Assembly: GCA_030614005.1 (NCBI GenBank)
Contig: JAUWKS010000003.1
Location: forward strand, 65,354 to 115,547
Direction of reading: 5' to 3'
DNA: 50,194 nt
Source: Candidatus Heimdallarchaeota archaeon
GTDB lineage: Archaea; Asgardarchaeota; Heimdallarchaeia; JABLTI01
Shown here: in pieces, positions 17,445 to 26,894 of the stretch
Numbering within the stretch: the first letter of the stretch is position 1
Layout of the letters: every line of letters begins with the position of its first letter
Made by a program: the position numbers and the translations under genes
The notes under the pieces: model-generated
Database searches by the model: none
Seen by the model: the letters and a program-made list of their open reading frames with translations, nothing else
Told to the model about the DNA's origin: nothing

Positions 17445-17996
17445 ATGTCCTTCGGCAGCATTTTATTAGGTATGTTGATTGGTGGAATTCTTAGTTCAGG
17501 TGCAATTATTGGTATCACCTTCTTAGGAACAATGGTTCCTTGGTGGGCCGTGCTCCTGATAGGTGCAGCTGGCTGCCTATTCGGCGGTTTGCTTGCAGGT
17601 GTACTCGCTAAAGGTGCTGGTGCAGGAGCATTAGCAGGTTTACTCTCTGGATTAATTGTCTTTGTTAGTGTATTCTTGTTTATTTGGTTTTACTATGAAC
17701 CACAAGTTATCGCTATGGTAGCTGGTGCAAGTAGTGTTACTGAAATTGCGGATCAAATAGCTGACTTGTTTGGTGCTGGTGGAACTCCCGTAGGTGATGC
17801 AATCACAACTTGGCTAACCACAAACGCTCCTTCAGTTTCTGAAGTGGAAACTTTTGTAGATACAAATTTCATTCTCTTCGGTTTACTTGTTGGTGCAATT
17901 TTCGGTGGCCTTGCAAGCGTAGTAAACTTATTTGCTGGTCTTGTTGGTGGATTATTCACTCGAAAGAAAAGCGACAAATACGATTCCTATTATTAA
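17445..17996 (+). CDS. Gly/Ala-rich four-helix membrane protein
   Basis: This 183-residue protein has hydrophobic helices at about 4-28, 33-56, 59-85 and 145-172. They are rich in GxxxG-type small-residue packing (LAGVLAKGAGAGALAGLLSGL). One longer external loop (about 90-140) lies between helices three and four, and the tail is charged (RKKSDKYDSYY). The look is that of the archaeal DUF5518-type small membrane proteins, but I cannot assign a family with certainty. The ATG has GGTG eleven bases upstream. A strong terminator follows, so it is probably transcribed alone. Confidence 0.7.
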   Translation: MSFGSILLGMLIGGILSSGAIIGITFLGTMVPWWAVLLIGAAGCLFGGLLAGVLAKGAGAGALAGLLSGLIVFVSVFLFIWFYYEPQVIAMVAGASSVTEIADQIADLFGAGGTPVGDAITTWLTTNAPSVSEVETFVDTNFILFGLLVGAIFGGLASVVNLFAGLVGGLFTRKKSDKYDSYY

Positions 17997-18006
17997 GAGA
18001 ACACTT

Positions 18007-18027
18007 CCGTGTGAATTTTTCACGCGG
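18007..18027 (+). terminator. Hairpin terminator
   Basis: A 9-bp stem (CCGTGTGAA / TTCACGCGG, one G-T pair) with a TTT loop. The run TTTATTCTTTTTTTT (18031-18045) follows. Confidence 0.75.
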
Positions 18028-18108
18028 CAATTTATTCTTTTTTTTATTGACTGATTTTGAAACTCATAGATAAATGTAAATTCATAGATTATCTGAGGAG
18101 TAAACCAA

Positions 18109-19164
18109 ATGAGAATAGTTTTTCTATATACTATTTCTAAAGATGCTTATGATTATCTCAAAGAAAATATACCAGAAGATATTGAGATAATTGCACGAAT
18201 AAAAGAGGAATATTCTGGCAAACCACCAAATCAGGATTCTGAAATTATCGCTGCAACTAAAGATGCCGAAATATTGTTGGGACCTTATGTAACAGAAGAA
18301 ATTCTTGAGCAAGCATTACCCAAAAATGGTGGAAAACTTAAACTAATAATTGTACCATGGACAGGTATCGATAGACTAAATTTCGATTTATTAAGAAAAT
18401 ATCCAGTTGTTGTTGCTAATAGTCATGGAAATGCTCGAACTGTTGCTGAACACGCAATAGCTCTTCTTCTTACAGCAGCTAAAAATATCATTCATCATGA
18501 TAGATTACTCAGAAAGGGTGACTGGAGTTCACGATTCAAACGTATGCCTTCTGTAAGCATAACTGGCATGACTGTAGGGTTGTTGGGGTTTGGAGCGATT
18601 GGGACCGAATGTGCAAAGCTTCTCAAAGGTTTTGATGTCAAAATTATTGGTTGCAGGAGAACTCTAGAAAAGTCAACTGAAGAGCAAAAAAAACTTGCAG
18701 AGAAAATCTACTCAATTACTGAATTGAAAACCTTTCTAAATGATGTAGATGTCGTGATTGATTCTTTACCGCTCACACAGGATACGAAAGATATCCTTAA
18801 CAAAAGAGAATTTGATTGGATGAAAGATGGAGTTATTCTTGTCAATGTTGGAAGAGGCCAAACAGTAAATGAAGAAGCGATATATAATGCTGTAAAAGAA
18901 GGTAAGGTTTTTGCAGCTGGTTTGGACCCCCAATGGAAATATCCGCCAAGAGGCAAAACTGGTGAAAGAGACCTAACAGAAAAAAATTACCCCTCTAATT
19001 TTCCAATACACGAATTTGATCAAGTAGTCCTCAGCCCTCACCGTGCTGCAGATCTAGCAGAAGGATATGAACGAAAACATTGGTTTGATGTAATTGAAAA
19101 TATCTTAAGAATCTATAAAGACGAAAAACCAATAAATATTGTTAATTTAGATTTGAGTTATTAA
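18109..19164 (+). CDS. D-isomer-specific 2-hydroxyacid dehydrogenase
   Basis: This 351-residue NAD(P)-linked dehydrogenase has the Rossmann fingerprint GLLGFGAIGTECAKLL (about 156-171). The VNVGRGQTVNEEAI segment carries the catalytic Arg, and the catalytic His lies in SPHRAAD (near 307). Where most family members have D-V-x-x-x-E-P with the catalytic Glu, this one reads GLDPQWKYPP, with no Glu at that place. A longer loop follows before the His. The ATG has GAGGAG ten bases upstream. It could act on glyoxylate/hydroxypyruvate or a related 2-oxoacid, and the substrate cannot be read here. It is not linked to serine biosynthesis genes, so serA is not proposed. Confidence 0.85.
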   Translation: MRIVFLYTISKDAYDYLKENIPEDIEIIARIKEEYSGKPPNQDSEIIAATKDAEILLGPYVTEEILEQALPKNGGKLKLIIVPWTGIDRLNFDLLRKYPVVVANSHGNARTVAEHAIALLLTAAKNIIHHDRLLRKGDWSSRFKRMPSVSITGMTVGLLGFGAIGTECAKLLKGFDVKIIGCRRTLEKSTEEQKKLAEKIYSITELKTFLNDVDVVIDSLPLTQDTKDILNKREFDWMKDGVILVNVGRGQTVNEEAIYNAVKEGKVFAAGLDPQWKYPPRGKTGERDLTEKNYPSNFPIHEFDQVVLSPHRAADLAEGYERKHWFDVIENILRIYKDEKPINIVNLDLSY

Positions 19165-19182
19165 TAAAAAAAAAGATTGAAA

Positions 19183-19208
19183 AGAGCCAGCTTTATTTTG
19201 CTGGTTCT
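19183..19208. terminator. Bidirectional terminator
   Basis: The stem AGAGCCAGC / GCTGGTTCT (one G-T pair) has an eight-base loop and overlaps the stop codon of the P-type ATPase. On the minus side a run of nine T (19166-19174 read as A) follows. On the plus side ATTTTTGATTTTT follows. Confidence 0.65.
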
Positions 19209-22200
19209 ATTTTTGATTTTGGTCCGTGACCAATCCAATGTTTCAGTATATATTTTCCGACCAAGAATTTCGCTAATTCCATTAAGAGTGCTGCAATAAC
19301 ACAAATGCCTATGACTAACAACCAATCATAAAGTCCTATTGGCATACTGTTGAAGACAGTATTATTAATACCAAATTCAGGTTTCATAGGAACATAAATG
19401 GCAACCATTTGAAGACTAAGAGCTAATCCAACTGACATCCAAAGCCATTTGTTATTGAATGGATTCATTCTTAATGTTGTTCTTTCAAAACCGGATCGAG
19501 TGATAAAAACATTGAACATTTCAAATAAAACAGACATTGTAAAGTTTAGTGTCTGACCATAGGAATACCAAACTTCTGAACTAACTCCACCAGTATAATG
19601 ATTGAGGTTTGTTTCTTTTGTAAATATCAAAGCAAAATTTTTCATCCAAGTTGGTGTGGTATCAAGTGCCGCATTAACAGCTGCTATTTGCTCATCTAAA
19701 TCTGTAATAACTGTTACATCAATGATATTTGCTTCACCAACATAAGCTAATGGAACAAAAACAATCATACTAGCTGAGAAAGCTAATAATCCCGCGATAA
19801 TTGAAAAGATATAGATATCTTTCATAAATCCTTCATTTTTCTTTCTTGGAGGTTCACGCATAATGCCTTCAAATGGTGGGTCAACACTTAAAGCAATAGC
19901 CGGCAATCCATCAGTTACTAGATTGATCCAAAGAATTTGGATGGCTGTGTAAGGTGATCCTAAACCCAAGAAAACAACGCAAACAAATACAGTTAGAATT
20001 TCATCAAAATTACTTGCAATTAGATATCTGATGAACTTGAGCATATTTTGGAATATTGTTCTTCCTCGCTCCACTGCTGTGACTATAGTTGCGAAATTGT
20101 CATCTGCTAGAACCATTTGTGCAGCTTCTCGAGTAACATCTGTTCCTTGGATGCCCATTGCTATACCTATATCTGCTTTTTTGATAGCTGGTGCATCGTT
20201 TACTCCATCACCTGTGGTTGCTACTACGTGTCCTTTTTCTTGGAACATACTTACAATTCTATGTTTGTGCTCTGGACTCACTCTGGCAAAAATTGAAACA
20301 TCCTCGATAATATCACTTAATTCTTCATCAGACATTGCTTCTAATTCAACACCAGTAACAGTCTTCCATTTATCGCCTTGAATTAAACCAATATCTTTTG
20401 CAATTGCTTCAGCAGTTATTTTTTGGTCACCAGTGACCATGACTGCCTCAATACCAGCAGTTCGACATCTTAGCAAAGCACCTTTGACTTCTGGCCTTGC
20501 AGGATCTATTAAACCTAACAATCCAAGGAATACGAGGTCTGTTTCGATGTTTGCTTCTAGTTCAGATAGAAAGTCTTCTTTATCAACTTTAATCAATCTT
20601 TCATCTACAACTCTGTAAGCCAGTGCTAAAACACGCAATGCTCTTGAAGCCATCTCATCATTCATTTCAAGTATTTTTTCTTTAACGCCATCAGAGAGAG
20701 AAGACACCTTACCATCAATAGAAATGAAACTACAATGTTCTAACAAAACAGGAGGTGAACCTTTAGAGTAAGCAATGAGATCTTCTTCAAATTCCTTTGA
20801 ATCAGAAAATCGATTAATAGTTGTCATTCGCTTTCTTTGAGAATCAAAGAATATCTCTGCTTCCCTTTTGTATAATTTTTCATCATACATTCCCGCTTTT
20901 CTAGCAAGTACCATCAATGAGACTTCAGTAGGATCACCAATAATTTCAATATCATCTGTTTCTTTGTCAAAGTGTACTATTGAATTATTACATAATAAAG
21001 AAACGCGAGCCATTTTTTCAATGTCAGGTGATCGTAACGGATCAACTACCTTACCATCTTCAATAAATTGTCCAATAGGTTTGTAACCTTCCCCAGTAAT
21101 TTTAATTTGATGGTTTAGTGTTCTGACTTCTACAACTGTCATTTCATTCTTTGTCAAAGTGCCTGTTTTATCACTACAAATAACATCAACAATACCTAAT
21201 GTTTCAACAGCAGGTAGACGGGAAATAATAGCATTTTGTTTTGCCATCATTCGTACACCAATGGCATAAGTAAGTGTTATAGCTGCTGGCAATCCTTCTG
21301 GAATCGCTGAAACTGCTAATGCAATCGCATTTTCTAATGCTTCAACCACATGGTCAATTTCTATCTCATGTAATACAGCTACCTCATGCAATATTGTAGC
21401 TCCGAAAACAATTGCACAAATTATTATTATTGTTAAACCAAGTATTTTACCAAGTTTATCAAGATTCTTTTGGAGAGGGGTAGGTTCTTCTTTTTCGCTT
21501 TGCATTAAAGCAGCAATTTTACCCATTTCGGTTTCCATACCCGTATCAACAACAATCGCTTTAGCTCTTCCATAAGTAACAGTTGTACCCATGAAAAGCA
21601 TATTACGACGATCACCAATAACAGCATTAACAGCTATAAGTTGTTTTGGGCTTTTACTAAGACTAATAGATTCACCAGTCAATGCACTCTCGTCTACTTT
21701 CAAACTGGTCGATTCGAGTAATCTCATATCTGCTGGAACCTTTTCTCCTGCCTCAATAAGAACAATATCACCTACAACAAGGTTTGTCGAATCAATTACA
21801 TGTTCATCACCATTACGAATTACTCGAACTTCCTTGCTCACCATTTTTTTAAGTTCTTCTAATGATTTTTCTGCTTGATACTCTTGAATAAACCCAATTA
21901 AACCGTTAACAATAACGATTGCAAAAATTACAATTGCTTCAACATATTCCTCAAAAATAATTGAAACAATTGCAGCAATAAATAGAAGGCCGATTAAGAT
22001 ATCAAAGAATTGACCTAGAAACAGAAGCATGAGATTAGTTTTGCCTTTTTCAACTAGAACATTCAAACCATATTTTTCTACTCTATAGGCAATCTCTTTG
22101 TCATCTAACCCTAAAGTGGGGTTGACGTCTAACTTTTCTAGTACTTCTCCAGTATCCATCGCATGATATGCACGGTCTGGACCTGCTTCCGCAATTTTCC

Positions 22201-22240
22201 TATCGATTTCGTCTTGTTTATTTTTCCTGTTTCTGGACAT
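19193..22240 (-). CDS. P-type ATPase, calcium-type (P2A/SERCA-like)
   Basis: The 1015-residue pump has the actuator motif TGES (188-191), the phosphorylation motif SDKTGTLT with Asp357, and TGDGVNDAPAIKKADIG in the P domain. The transport-site motifs are those of SERCA-type calcium pumps: PEGLPA in M4 (314-319), IASNFDEI in M5, NLVTDGLPA in M6, and a Glu in the M8 segment (SVLFEMFNVF). It therefore most likely exports Ca2+ from the cytoplasm. It has a normal N-terminal cation-ATPase domain and ten predicted helices. The gene is alone, ending in a terminator shared with the converging dehydrogenase gene. Its presence fits the calcium-binding surface proteins in this window. Confidence 0.93.
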   Translation of the reverse strand: MSRNRKNKQDEIDRKIAEAGPDRAYHAMDTGEVLEKLDVNPTLGLDDKEIAYRVEKYGLNVLVEKGKTNLMLLFLGQFFDILIGLLFIAAIVSIIFEEYVEAIVIFAIVIVNGLIGFIQEYQAEKSLEELKKMVSKEVRVIRNGDEHVIDSTNLVVGDIVLIEAGEKVPADMRLLESTSLKVDESALTGESISLSKSPKQLIAVNAVIGDRRNMLFMGTTVTYGRAKAIVVDTGMETEMGKIAALMQSEKEEPTPLQKNLDKLGKILGLTIIIICAIVFGATILHEVAVLHEIEIDHVVEALENAIALAVSAIPEGLPAAITLTYAIGVRMMAKQNAIISRLPAVETLGIVDVICSDKTGTLTKNEMTVVEVRTLNHQIKITGEGYKPIGQFIEDGKVVDPLRSPDIEKMARVSLLCNNSIVHFDKETDDIEIIGDPTEVSLMVLARKAGMYDEKLYKREAEIFFDSQRKRMTTINRFSDSKEFEEDLIAYSKGSPPVLLEHCSFISIDGKVSSLSDGVKEKILEMNDEMASRALRVLALAYRVVDERLIKVDKEDFLSELEANIETDLVFLGLLGLIDPARPEVKGALLRCRTAGIEAVMVTGDQKITAEAIAKDIGLIQGDKWKTVTGVELEAMSDEELSDIIEDVSIFARVSPEHKHRIVSMFQEKGHVVATTGDGVNDAPAIKKADIGIAMGIQGTDVTREAAQMVLADDNFATIVTAVERGRTIFQNMLKFIRYLIASNFDEILTVFVCVVFLGLGSPYTAIQILWINLVTDGLPAIALSVDPPFEGIMREPPRKKNEGFMKDIYIFSIIAGLLAFSASMIVFVPLAYVGEANIIDVTVITDLDEQIAAVNAALDTTPTWMKNFALIFTKETNLNHYTGGVSSEVWYSYGQTLNFTMSVLFEMFNVFITRSGFERTTLRMNPFNNKWLWMSVGLALSLQMVAIYVPMKPEFGINNTVFNSMPIGLYDWLLVIGICVIAALLMELAKFLVGKYILKHWIGHGPKSKIEPAK

Positions 22241-22373
22241 TCAATACAACGCCTTTGTTAGATATTGAATTGGGTATTAGTTTATTTACCCATTTTATAT
22301 TTAATACACTCACAGTGCACATTTAATTAATTAATTTTATTATCAAAAAAATCTTTGAGTAAAAACCTTTCTA

Positions 22374-23027
22374 TCAAAAGAAAGAAAGTATTTTATCTCT
22401 GATATGAGATTCAGTGTTAATAGCAGTAATTAAGGCACTTTTACGAGCTAATTCAATAGTATTAGCTGCTACAATCAATATTTTTGTTTGCTTTTGTTTT
22501 GGTTTGTTGAATAAGCTATCCATTTTTAATTCTAAATCTGGAAAATAATTTAACACCTGAATTTCATTTTCTGGAAACTTTATTGTTAAATCATCTGTTA
22601 TGTCAAATAATAAAATAGCTTCTGCACCATAAGCAATTGCAATATCCCTTATTTTCCAAGAAGGGTCTTCTTGCTTATTTTTCAAACATTTCAATGATGT
22701 AAAGTAATGTTGCTTGTTTTCAAATGCCTGATAATCAAAATCACCATAATCATAAAGTCGTTGATTAACCAAAGCAATTACTTTCATACCGTTTTCTGCA
22801 AGAGAATGTCCTGTTCTTCCAGGAGTTGTAGTTAACAGCTTTTTACTTTTACAATAATTGAGCAAAGATTTGGTACTACTCTCGGAGAGAAGTAGTTTCT
22901 CTTGAAGTTTATATCTCCCCATTGATTCTTTCGAAATCAAAATTAATGCTGTAAGTATATCACTGTCTGTGAATTCTGCACGGGCACCACGCTTGCCTGT
23001 TTTTATCCATTTAACAATTTTAGACAT
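22374..23027 (-). CDS. Winged-helix protein, DUF4443-like
   Basis: The first 85 or so residues of this roughly 217-residue protein form a winged helix-turn-helix (ARAEFTDSDILTALILIS, GRYKLQEKLLLSESSTKSLL and a GRTGHSLAENG wing). The second half has an IRDIAIAYGAEAILLFDI segment, typical of the archaeal DUF4443 proteins as I remember them. These are probably ligand-sensing transcription regulators. ATG 23027 is preferred to TTG 23036. It lies about 130 bases downstream of the P-ATPase start region on the same strand and upstream of it in transcription order. Control of the pump is possible but only an inference. Confidence 0.7.
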   Translation of the reverse strand: MSKIVKWIKTGKRGARAEFTDSDILTALILISKESMGRYKLQEKLLLSESSTKSLLNYCKSKKLLTTTPGRTGHSLAENGMKVIALVNQRLYDYGDFDYQAFENKQHYFTSLKCLKNKQEDPSWKIRDIAIAYGAEAILLFDITDDLTIKFPENEIQVLNYFPDLELKMDSLFNKPKQKQTKILIVAANTIELARKSALITAINTESHIRDKILSFF

Positions 23028-23057
23028 TGAGTACAACTCACTAGTTCACTTTCATAA

Positions 23058-23573
23058 TTAATTTTTCATTTGTTTATTCGTCTTTTTCGAGTCTTTCACA
23101 GTAATAACTATTACCCAAGCAATCCCTGCCAAGAAGGCTACAGATAAAATACCTATTATAATAAATAACCAAACTCTAACTGGATGATCTGTAGGATCTG
23201 CTGGGTCTGTTCCTTTAGCTACTTCAAAACCATCATTGAACCTATCTCCGTCTGTATCCTCATTCCAAGGATCCGTTCCAAAAAGATATTCATCTATATT
23301 TACCAATTCATCAAAATCATAATCAAAATTACTATCATCACGGTCAATATCGAGGTCATTCTCAATTTCCCAGGCATCTGGCATGCCGTCTTGATCTGTA
23401 TCTGTTTCGTTTTCATCATTCAAAACAAAGATTATCTGATACTGATAATTCAATTCTAATTGGTCTGAAGTAAGTAGATTAAAATTATGATTGTTAGCAG
23501 TATCAGCAAGTGGTGTTGCAAGTAGTATTACTACTATCAAAGAAACTGAAAAACGAATAAATGGTTTTTTCAT
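23058..23573 (-). CDS. Small anchored surface protein with Asp-rich calcium-type repeats
   Basis: This 171-residue protein has a signal helix at about 6-25. Three or four Asp-rich loops follow (TDTDQDGMPDAWE, DYDFDELVNIDE and EDTDGDRFNDGFE, about 57-118), of the same kind as in the 12011-15340 giant. A membrane helix (about 135-157) and a Lys-rich tail close it. It is a short stalk with no head domain. The start is ATG 23573. It is followed on the same strand, about 30 bases on, by the DUF4443-like gene, and lies behind the 24285 gene with about 25 bases between them. The three could form one transcript. Confidence 0.8.
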   Translation of the reverse strand: MKKPFIRFSVSLIVVILLATPLADTANNHNFNLLTSDQLELNYQYQIIFVLNDENETDTDQDGMPDAWEIENDLDIDRDDSNFDYDFDELVNIDEYLFGTDPWNEDTDGDRFNDGFEVAKGTDPADPTDHPVRVWLFIIIGILSVAFLAGIAWVIVITVKDSKKTNKQMKN

Positions 23574-23598
23574 GCATGATCCTCTCTCTAATTTTAAC

Positions 23599-24285
23599 TT
23601 ACTTCACTTGAGCCATTTTTTCACTCAATATTACCCAACATTTCGTTGTAATTACTAACTCATCTCCTCTCGATTTTCTAAAAGGATAAGCTCGTAACCA
23701 AAAATCTGTTTCTTCAGTAGCAATTAAAATAACTTCTACACCAAATCTGCCAACGCCACCAATCTTTGTAAAGTACAGATAAAAACTTTGAATTGCTTTT
23801 ACTTCAGTGATGTTTTTATTGGGAATTTCTTTCCACCAGAAGATATTTCTCCAACTGATTTTTTCCGGGGTAAATTCTACCTTGAAAGTTAACATACAAA
23901 TTAATCTAATTATTGTGTAAAGATAAGCTAACCCACCGATAATTATTGGTAATAGTAAAACTAGATCTAGTGAAAGAAAAATTAGTCCCGGAACAAAACA
24001 AGCAGAACCAACAAACATTAAAGGTAAAAATTGTGTGACCATAAATAGCCAAAAATCTCTTTTTTCAATTTTTAAACTATATCCTCGTTTAATTTTCTCA
24101 ATAAGCTCTTTTTCATTTTCCTCACTAATTTCAAGTTTAACAGAATGTTTCTCAACAAATTTCTGCCGTTTTTCTTCCACTTCTTTTAGTCCTTCTCCAC
24201 CAAGTAGAGACTCTTTCAGAGAAACTCGTACTTTCTCGCTTCTGTTCCGCTTCTTCTTTTCTCCACTCACGTTTAGCACCTTCAA
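23599..24285 (-). CDS. Two-helix membrane protein with PH-like domain
   Basis: This 228-residue protein has a charged N-terminal region (about 1-78) with a probable coiled coil. Two transmembrane helices follow (about 82-105 and 108-132). The C-terminal beta-rich region (about 136-228) begins KVEFTPEKISWRNIFWWKEIPNK, the usual opening of bPH/DUF304-type domains. Its layout is close to the 11329-11862 protein, with an added N-terminal arm. The TTG at 24285 seems to be the start, and no other start precedes the charged arm. It is first in a possible three-gene minus-strand unit with the calcium-repeat and wHTH genes. Confidence 0.65.
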   Translation of the reverse strand: MKVLNVSGEKKKRNRSEKVRVSLKESLLGGEGLKEVEEKRQKFVEKHSVKLEISEENEKELIEKIKRGYSLKIEKRDFWLFMVTQFLPLMFVGSACFVPGLIFLSLDLVLLLPIIIGGLAYLYTIIRLICMLTFKVEFTPEKISWRNIFWWKEIPNKNITEVKAIQSFYLYFTKIGGVGRFGVEVILIATEETDFWLRAYPFRKSRGDELVITTKCWVILSEKMAQVK

Positions 24286-24445
24286 TATGGAAATAATTAT
24301 CTTATAGCTTTTTTAATGTTAAGTTTAAGCTTTTGAAAAGTGTTTCTAATCCAATTGAAAAACTTAACATAAGAAACCTAACAAATCTCTCCATTTAATC
24401 ATTTTTGATAGGCTACTCAAAAGTACTTAATGCTTTACTAACGAT

Positions 24446-24456
24446 AAATATTTTAA
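24446..24456 (+). promoter_or_regulatory. Candidate TATA box for the kor operon
   Basis: AAATATTTTAA lies about 52-62 bases before korD. A start about 25 bases downstream gives a leader of about 25-30 bases. Inference from position and composition only. Confidence 0.4.
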
Positions 24457-24507
24457 GTAAGGTTATCTTTCTTATATGACTTATATACTTCTGTAAGGTT
24501 GGAAGAT

Positions 24508-24759
24508 ATGGAAGTACACCAGCACCCTGAGAAAAAACATTACATAGTAACAGATGAAACTAGATGCAAAGGTTGTGGACTATGCATAGAGTTTTGTCCG
24601 AAAAATTGCCTTGGTTTTTCGGATGTATTAAATGAAAAAGGATGGCGTGTATCAAAAATGCATCGAATGAAAGATTGCATTAAATGTTACATGTGCGAAC
24701 GTATGTGTCCTGATTTTGCGATATTCGTGGATGAAAGTGATGTTCCAAAGAAAAAATGA
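24508..24759 (+). CDS. korD: 2-oxoacid:ferredoxin oxidoreductase, delta (ferredoxin) subunit
   Basis: This 83-residue 2[4Fe-4S] ferredoxin-type subunit has CKGCGLCIEFCPKNC and CIKCYMCERMCPDF. It passes electrons from the TPP centre of the KorAB core to free ferredoxin. It is first in a four-gene operon in the order D-A-B-C, the usual order of archaeal 2-oxoglutarate:ferredoxin oxidoreductases. I chose ATG 24508, with AAGG nine bases upstream. TTG 24499 would add three residues. It is followed after about 50 bases by korA. Confidence 0.92.
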   Translation: MEVHQHPEKKHYIVTDETRCKGCGLCIEFCPKNCLGFSDVLNEKGWRVSKMHRMKDCIKCYMCERMCPDFAIFVDESDVPKKK

Positions 24760-24808
24760 TTACGAGCTCAAGGTGAAATAAGATTGATACACATAGGAGA
24801 AAAAGTCC

Positions 24809-25975
24809 GTGGTAGTAGATAGACAACCAAAGGTTATGACTGGAACCTACTTTAAAAATGGTAATTGGGGTATAGTTGAAGGAGCAATCGCAAGTGGTAT
24901 TGCAGAATTTTTTGCTTATCCTATTTCCCCCGCTTCTGAGGTTGTTGAATACATCAGTATTCGCTTACCTGCTGTAGGAGGAAAAGCAGCTTTCATCGTA
25001 GAAGATGAAATAGCTTCAATAAATATGTGTATTGGAGCCTCCTGGGCGGGGTCCAAAGTTATGACAACAACTTCTGGACCTGGTTTTTCACTTAAACAAG
25101 AAGGAATTGGTCTTGCTTTCATGTCTGAAACACCGATGGTTATAGTTAATGTTCAAAGAGGGGGACCAGCAACTGGTTTGCCCACATTTTCTGCACAAGG
25201 AGATTATATGCAAGTTCAGTTTGGAACACATGGAGATTATTCAGCCATTGCATTAACACCTTGGACTGTGCAAGAATGCTTTGATTTAACAATTAAAGCT
25301 TTCAATATATCAGAACAGCTCCGCACTCCGGTTATTCTTCTTGCCGATGGTGAGGTGAGTAGAATGATGGAAGAAATTACCATTCCAGAGGAGAAAGAAA
25401 TAGAAGTACTTCATAGAAAAACTCCTCCGAAAGGAACTGACAAATCAAATTTTAATCAATTTGATGCTAGAAATGAACCTGATTTAGTTCCACCAATGGC
25501 CCACTATGGTGATGGCTATAAAATATTTGGCACCGGATTAACTCATAAAATCAGTGGTGTGCCTCATTTAGATGAAGATTTACATATTAAGTTAATGGGC
25601 AGGTTATTTAAGAAAATTGAAATAAACAAACATCTATATCCTGAACCTGAATATCATTTTGTTGACGATGCTGAGGTTGTTATAGTTGCAACAGGTATTG
25701 TTGCTAGATCTGCTATGGAAGCAATTCTTGAAGCAAGAGAAAAAGGAATTAAAGCAGGGTTGATGCGTTTAATTACTGTTTGGCCATTTCCAGAAGAAGC
25801 AGTGGAAAAATTGGCTCAAAAAGCAAAGCTGATTGTTGCAGAAATGAGTATGGGTCAGTTAATTTGGCCTGTGGAACGATTTGCAAGAAAGAAATGCAAA
25901 TTAGTTACTAGGATTGGTGGAACACCTCCAACTCCAAAAAAGATTCTAGAAGCAATAGAAGAAGAAGCAAAATGA
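24809..25975 (+). CDS. korA: 2-oxoacid:ferredoxin oxidoreductase, alpha subunit
   Basis: This 388-residue alpha subunit makes the substrate and CoA-binding part of the complex that converts 2-oxoglutarate and CoA to succinyl-CoA, CO2 and reduced ferredoxin. Family segments are present in order: EDEIASINMCIGASWAGSK, TTSGPGFSLKQEGIGLA, VQRGGPATGLPT, and a C-terminal transketolase-like domain with VVIVATGIVARSAMEA. The start is GTG 24809 with AGGAGA eight bases upstream. The order D-A-B-C and the separate subunits favour the 2-oxoglutarate enzyme over pyruvate or branched-chain types, but substrate choice is inferred, not read. It is followed after ten bases by korB. Confidence 0.9.
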   Translation: MVVDRQPKVMTGTYFKNGNWGIVEGAIASGIAEFFAYPISPASEVVEYISIRLPAVGGKAAFIVEDEIASINMCIGASWAGSKVMTTTSGPGFSLKQEGIGLAFMSETPMVIVNVQRGGPATGLPTFSAQGDYMQVQFGTHGDYSAIALTPWTVQECFDLTIKAFNISEQLRTPVILLADGEVSRMMEEITIPEEKEIEVLHRKTPPKGTDKSNFNQFDARNEPDLVPPMAHYGDGYKIFGTGLTHKISGVPHLDEDLHIKLMGRLFKKIEINKHLYPEPEYHFVDDAEVVIVATGIVARSAMEAILEAREKGIKAGLMRLITVWPFPEEAVEKLAQKAKLIVAEMSMGQLIWPVERFARKKCKLVTRIGGTPPTPKKILEAIEEEAK

Positions 25976-25985
25976 AGGTGAAATA

Positions 25986-26894
25986 ATGGCTGCAAAAGAC
26001 CTCGAAATAGATACAAGTACTCTAGTAAAAAAGCCAAAGAAAACGTTACAACATACTCATGATAATCTCTTACGAAAAATAGCTATTCCAACTATTTATT
26101 GTCCAGGCTGTGGAATAGGCACTACAATAAACGCTTTTCTGGAAGCGATTACCAAGTATACAATTGTTCCTCATGATAATATTTTAGTTGTAAGCGGCAT
26201 TGGATGCTCTGGCAGAGCAAGTGGATATGTGAATCTTGATGGTTTTCATGCATTACATGGTAGAGCTATCCCATTTGCATCAGGTGTAGAAATCGCCAGA
26301 CCAAAGATGAAACCTGTCATTATTTCGGGTGATGGGGACCTTTTCTCAATCGGTTTGGGACATTTGGCTCATGCCGCGAGGAGAAATATCGATATGACCG
26401 TTATTTGTGTAAATAATGCTATTTACGGGTTGACAGGAGGACAAGATGCACCAACAACTCCCGTTGGAGCAAAATCTAGAACTACTCCATATGGTAAAAT
26501 TTCATTCCCATTCAATTTATCACATGTTGCTATAGCAAATGGGGCAACATTTTGTGCAAGATATACTGTTTATGAATTTATTCAACTTGCAAAAGCTATT
26601 GGTAGAGGAATGACTCATCAAGGATTTTCCTTCATTGAAGTTATTTCCAACTGTCACGTTAATTTTGGCAGGAGAAATAATCTTGGCGATTCAATCGCAA
26701 TGCGTAAGATGTTTAAGAAAGTGCGAGTACCAATGAAAGAAGAAGACATTGGTCTTGATATACGCAAGACTGACATCAAATATGAAGTTGGTAAAGGATT
26801 TACACGAATCCCAACTGGAATCTTCTTAAATGAAAGAGATAAACCAGAAGAATTTTCGGAGAGGATTATTGATGCCTATGAATTCAACAAATAA
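25986..26894 (+). CDS. korB: 2-oxoacid:ferredoxin oxidoreductase, beta (TPP) subunit
   Basis: This 302-residue beta subunit binds thiamine diphosphate. The signature runs from ISGDGDLFSIGLGH to CVNNAIYGLTGGQ (about residues 115-148), the GDG...NN motif of TPP enzymes. The N-terminal CPGCGIG and GIGCSGRASGY cysteines are those of the conserved family cluster region. The ATG has GAAGGTG just upstream, within ten bases of the korA stop. The 3' end overlaps the korC start by 23 bases, a sign of coupled translation. Confidence 0.92.
   Translation: MAAKDLEIDTSTLVKKPKKTLQHTHDNLLRKIAIPTIYCPGCGIGTTINAFLEAITKYTIVPHDNILVVSGIGCSGRASGYVNLDGFHALHGRAIPFASGVEIARPKMKPVIISGDGDLFSIGLGHLAHAARRNIDMTVICVNNAIYGLTGGQDAPTTPVGAKSRTTPYGKISFPFNLSHVAIANGATFCARYTVYEFIQLAKAIGRGMTHQGFSFIEVISNCHVNFGRRNNLGDSIAMRKMFKKVRVPMKEEDIGLDIRKTDIKYEVGKGFTRIPTGIFLNERDKPEEFSERIIDAYEFNK

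Noticed and set aside
26830..26871. Longer start for korC inside korB
   Set aside because: The extension lies wholly in korB and has no ribosome site, whereas ATG 26872 has GAGAGG upstream and matches the family N-terminus.
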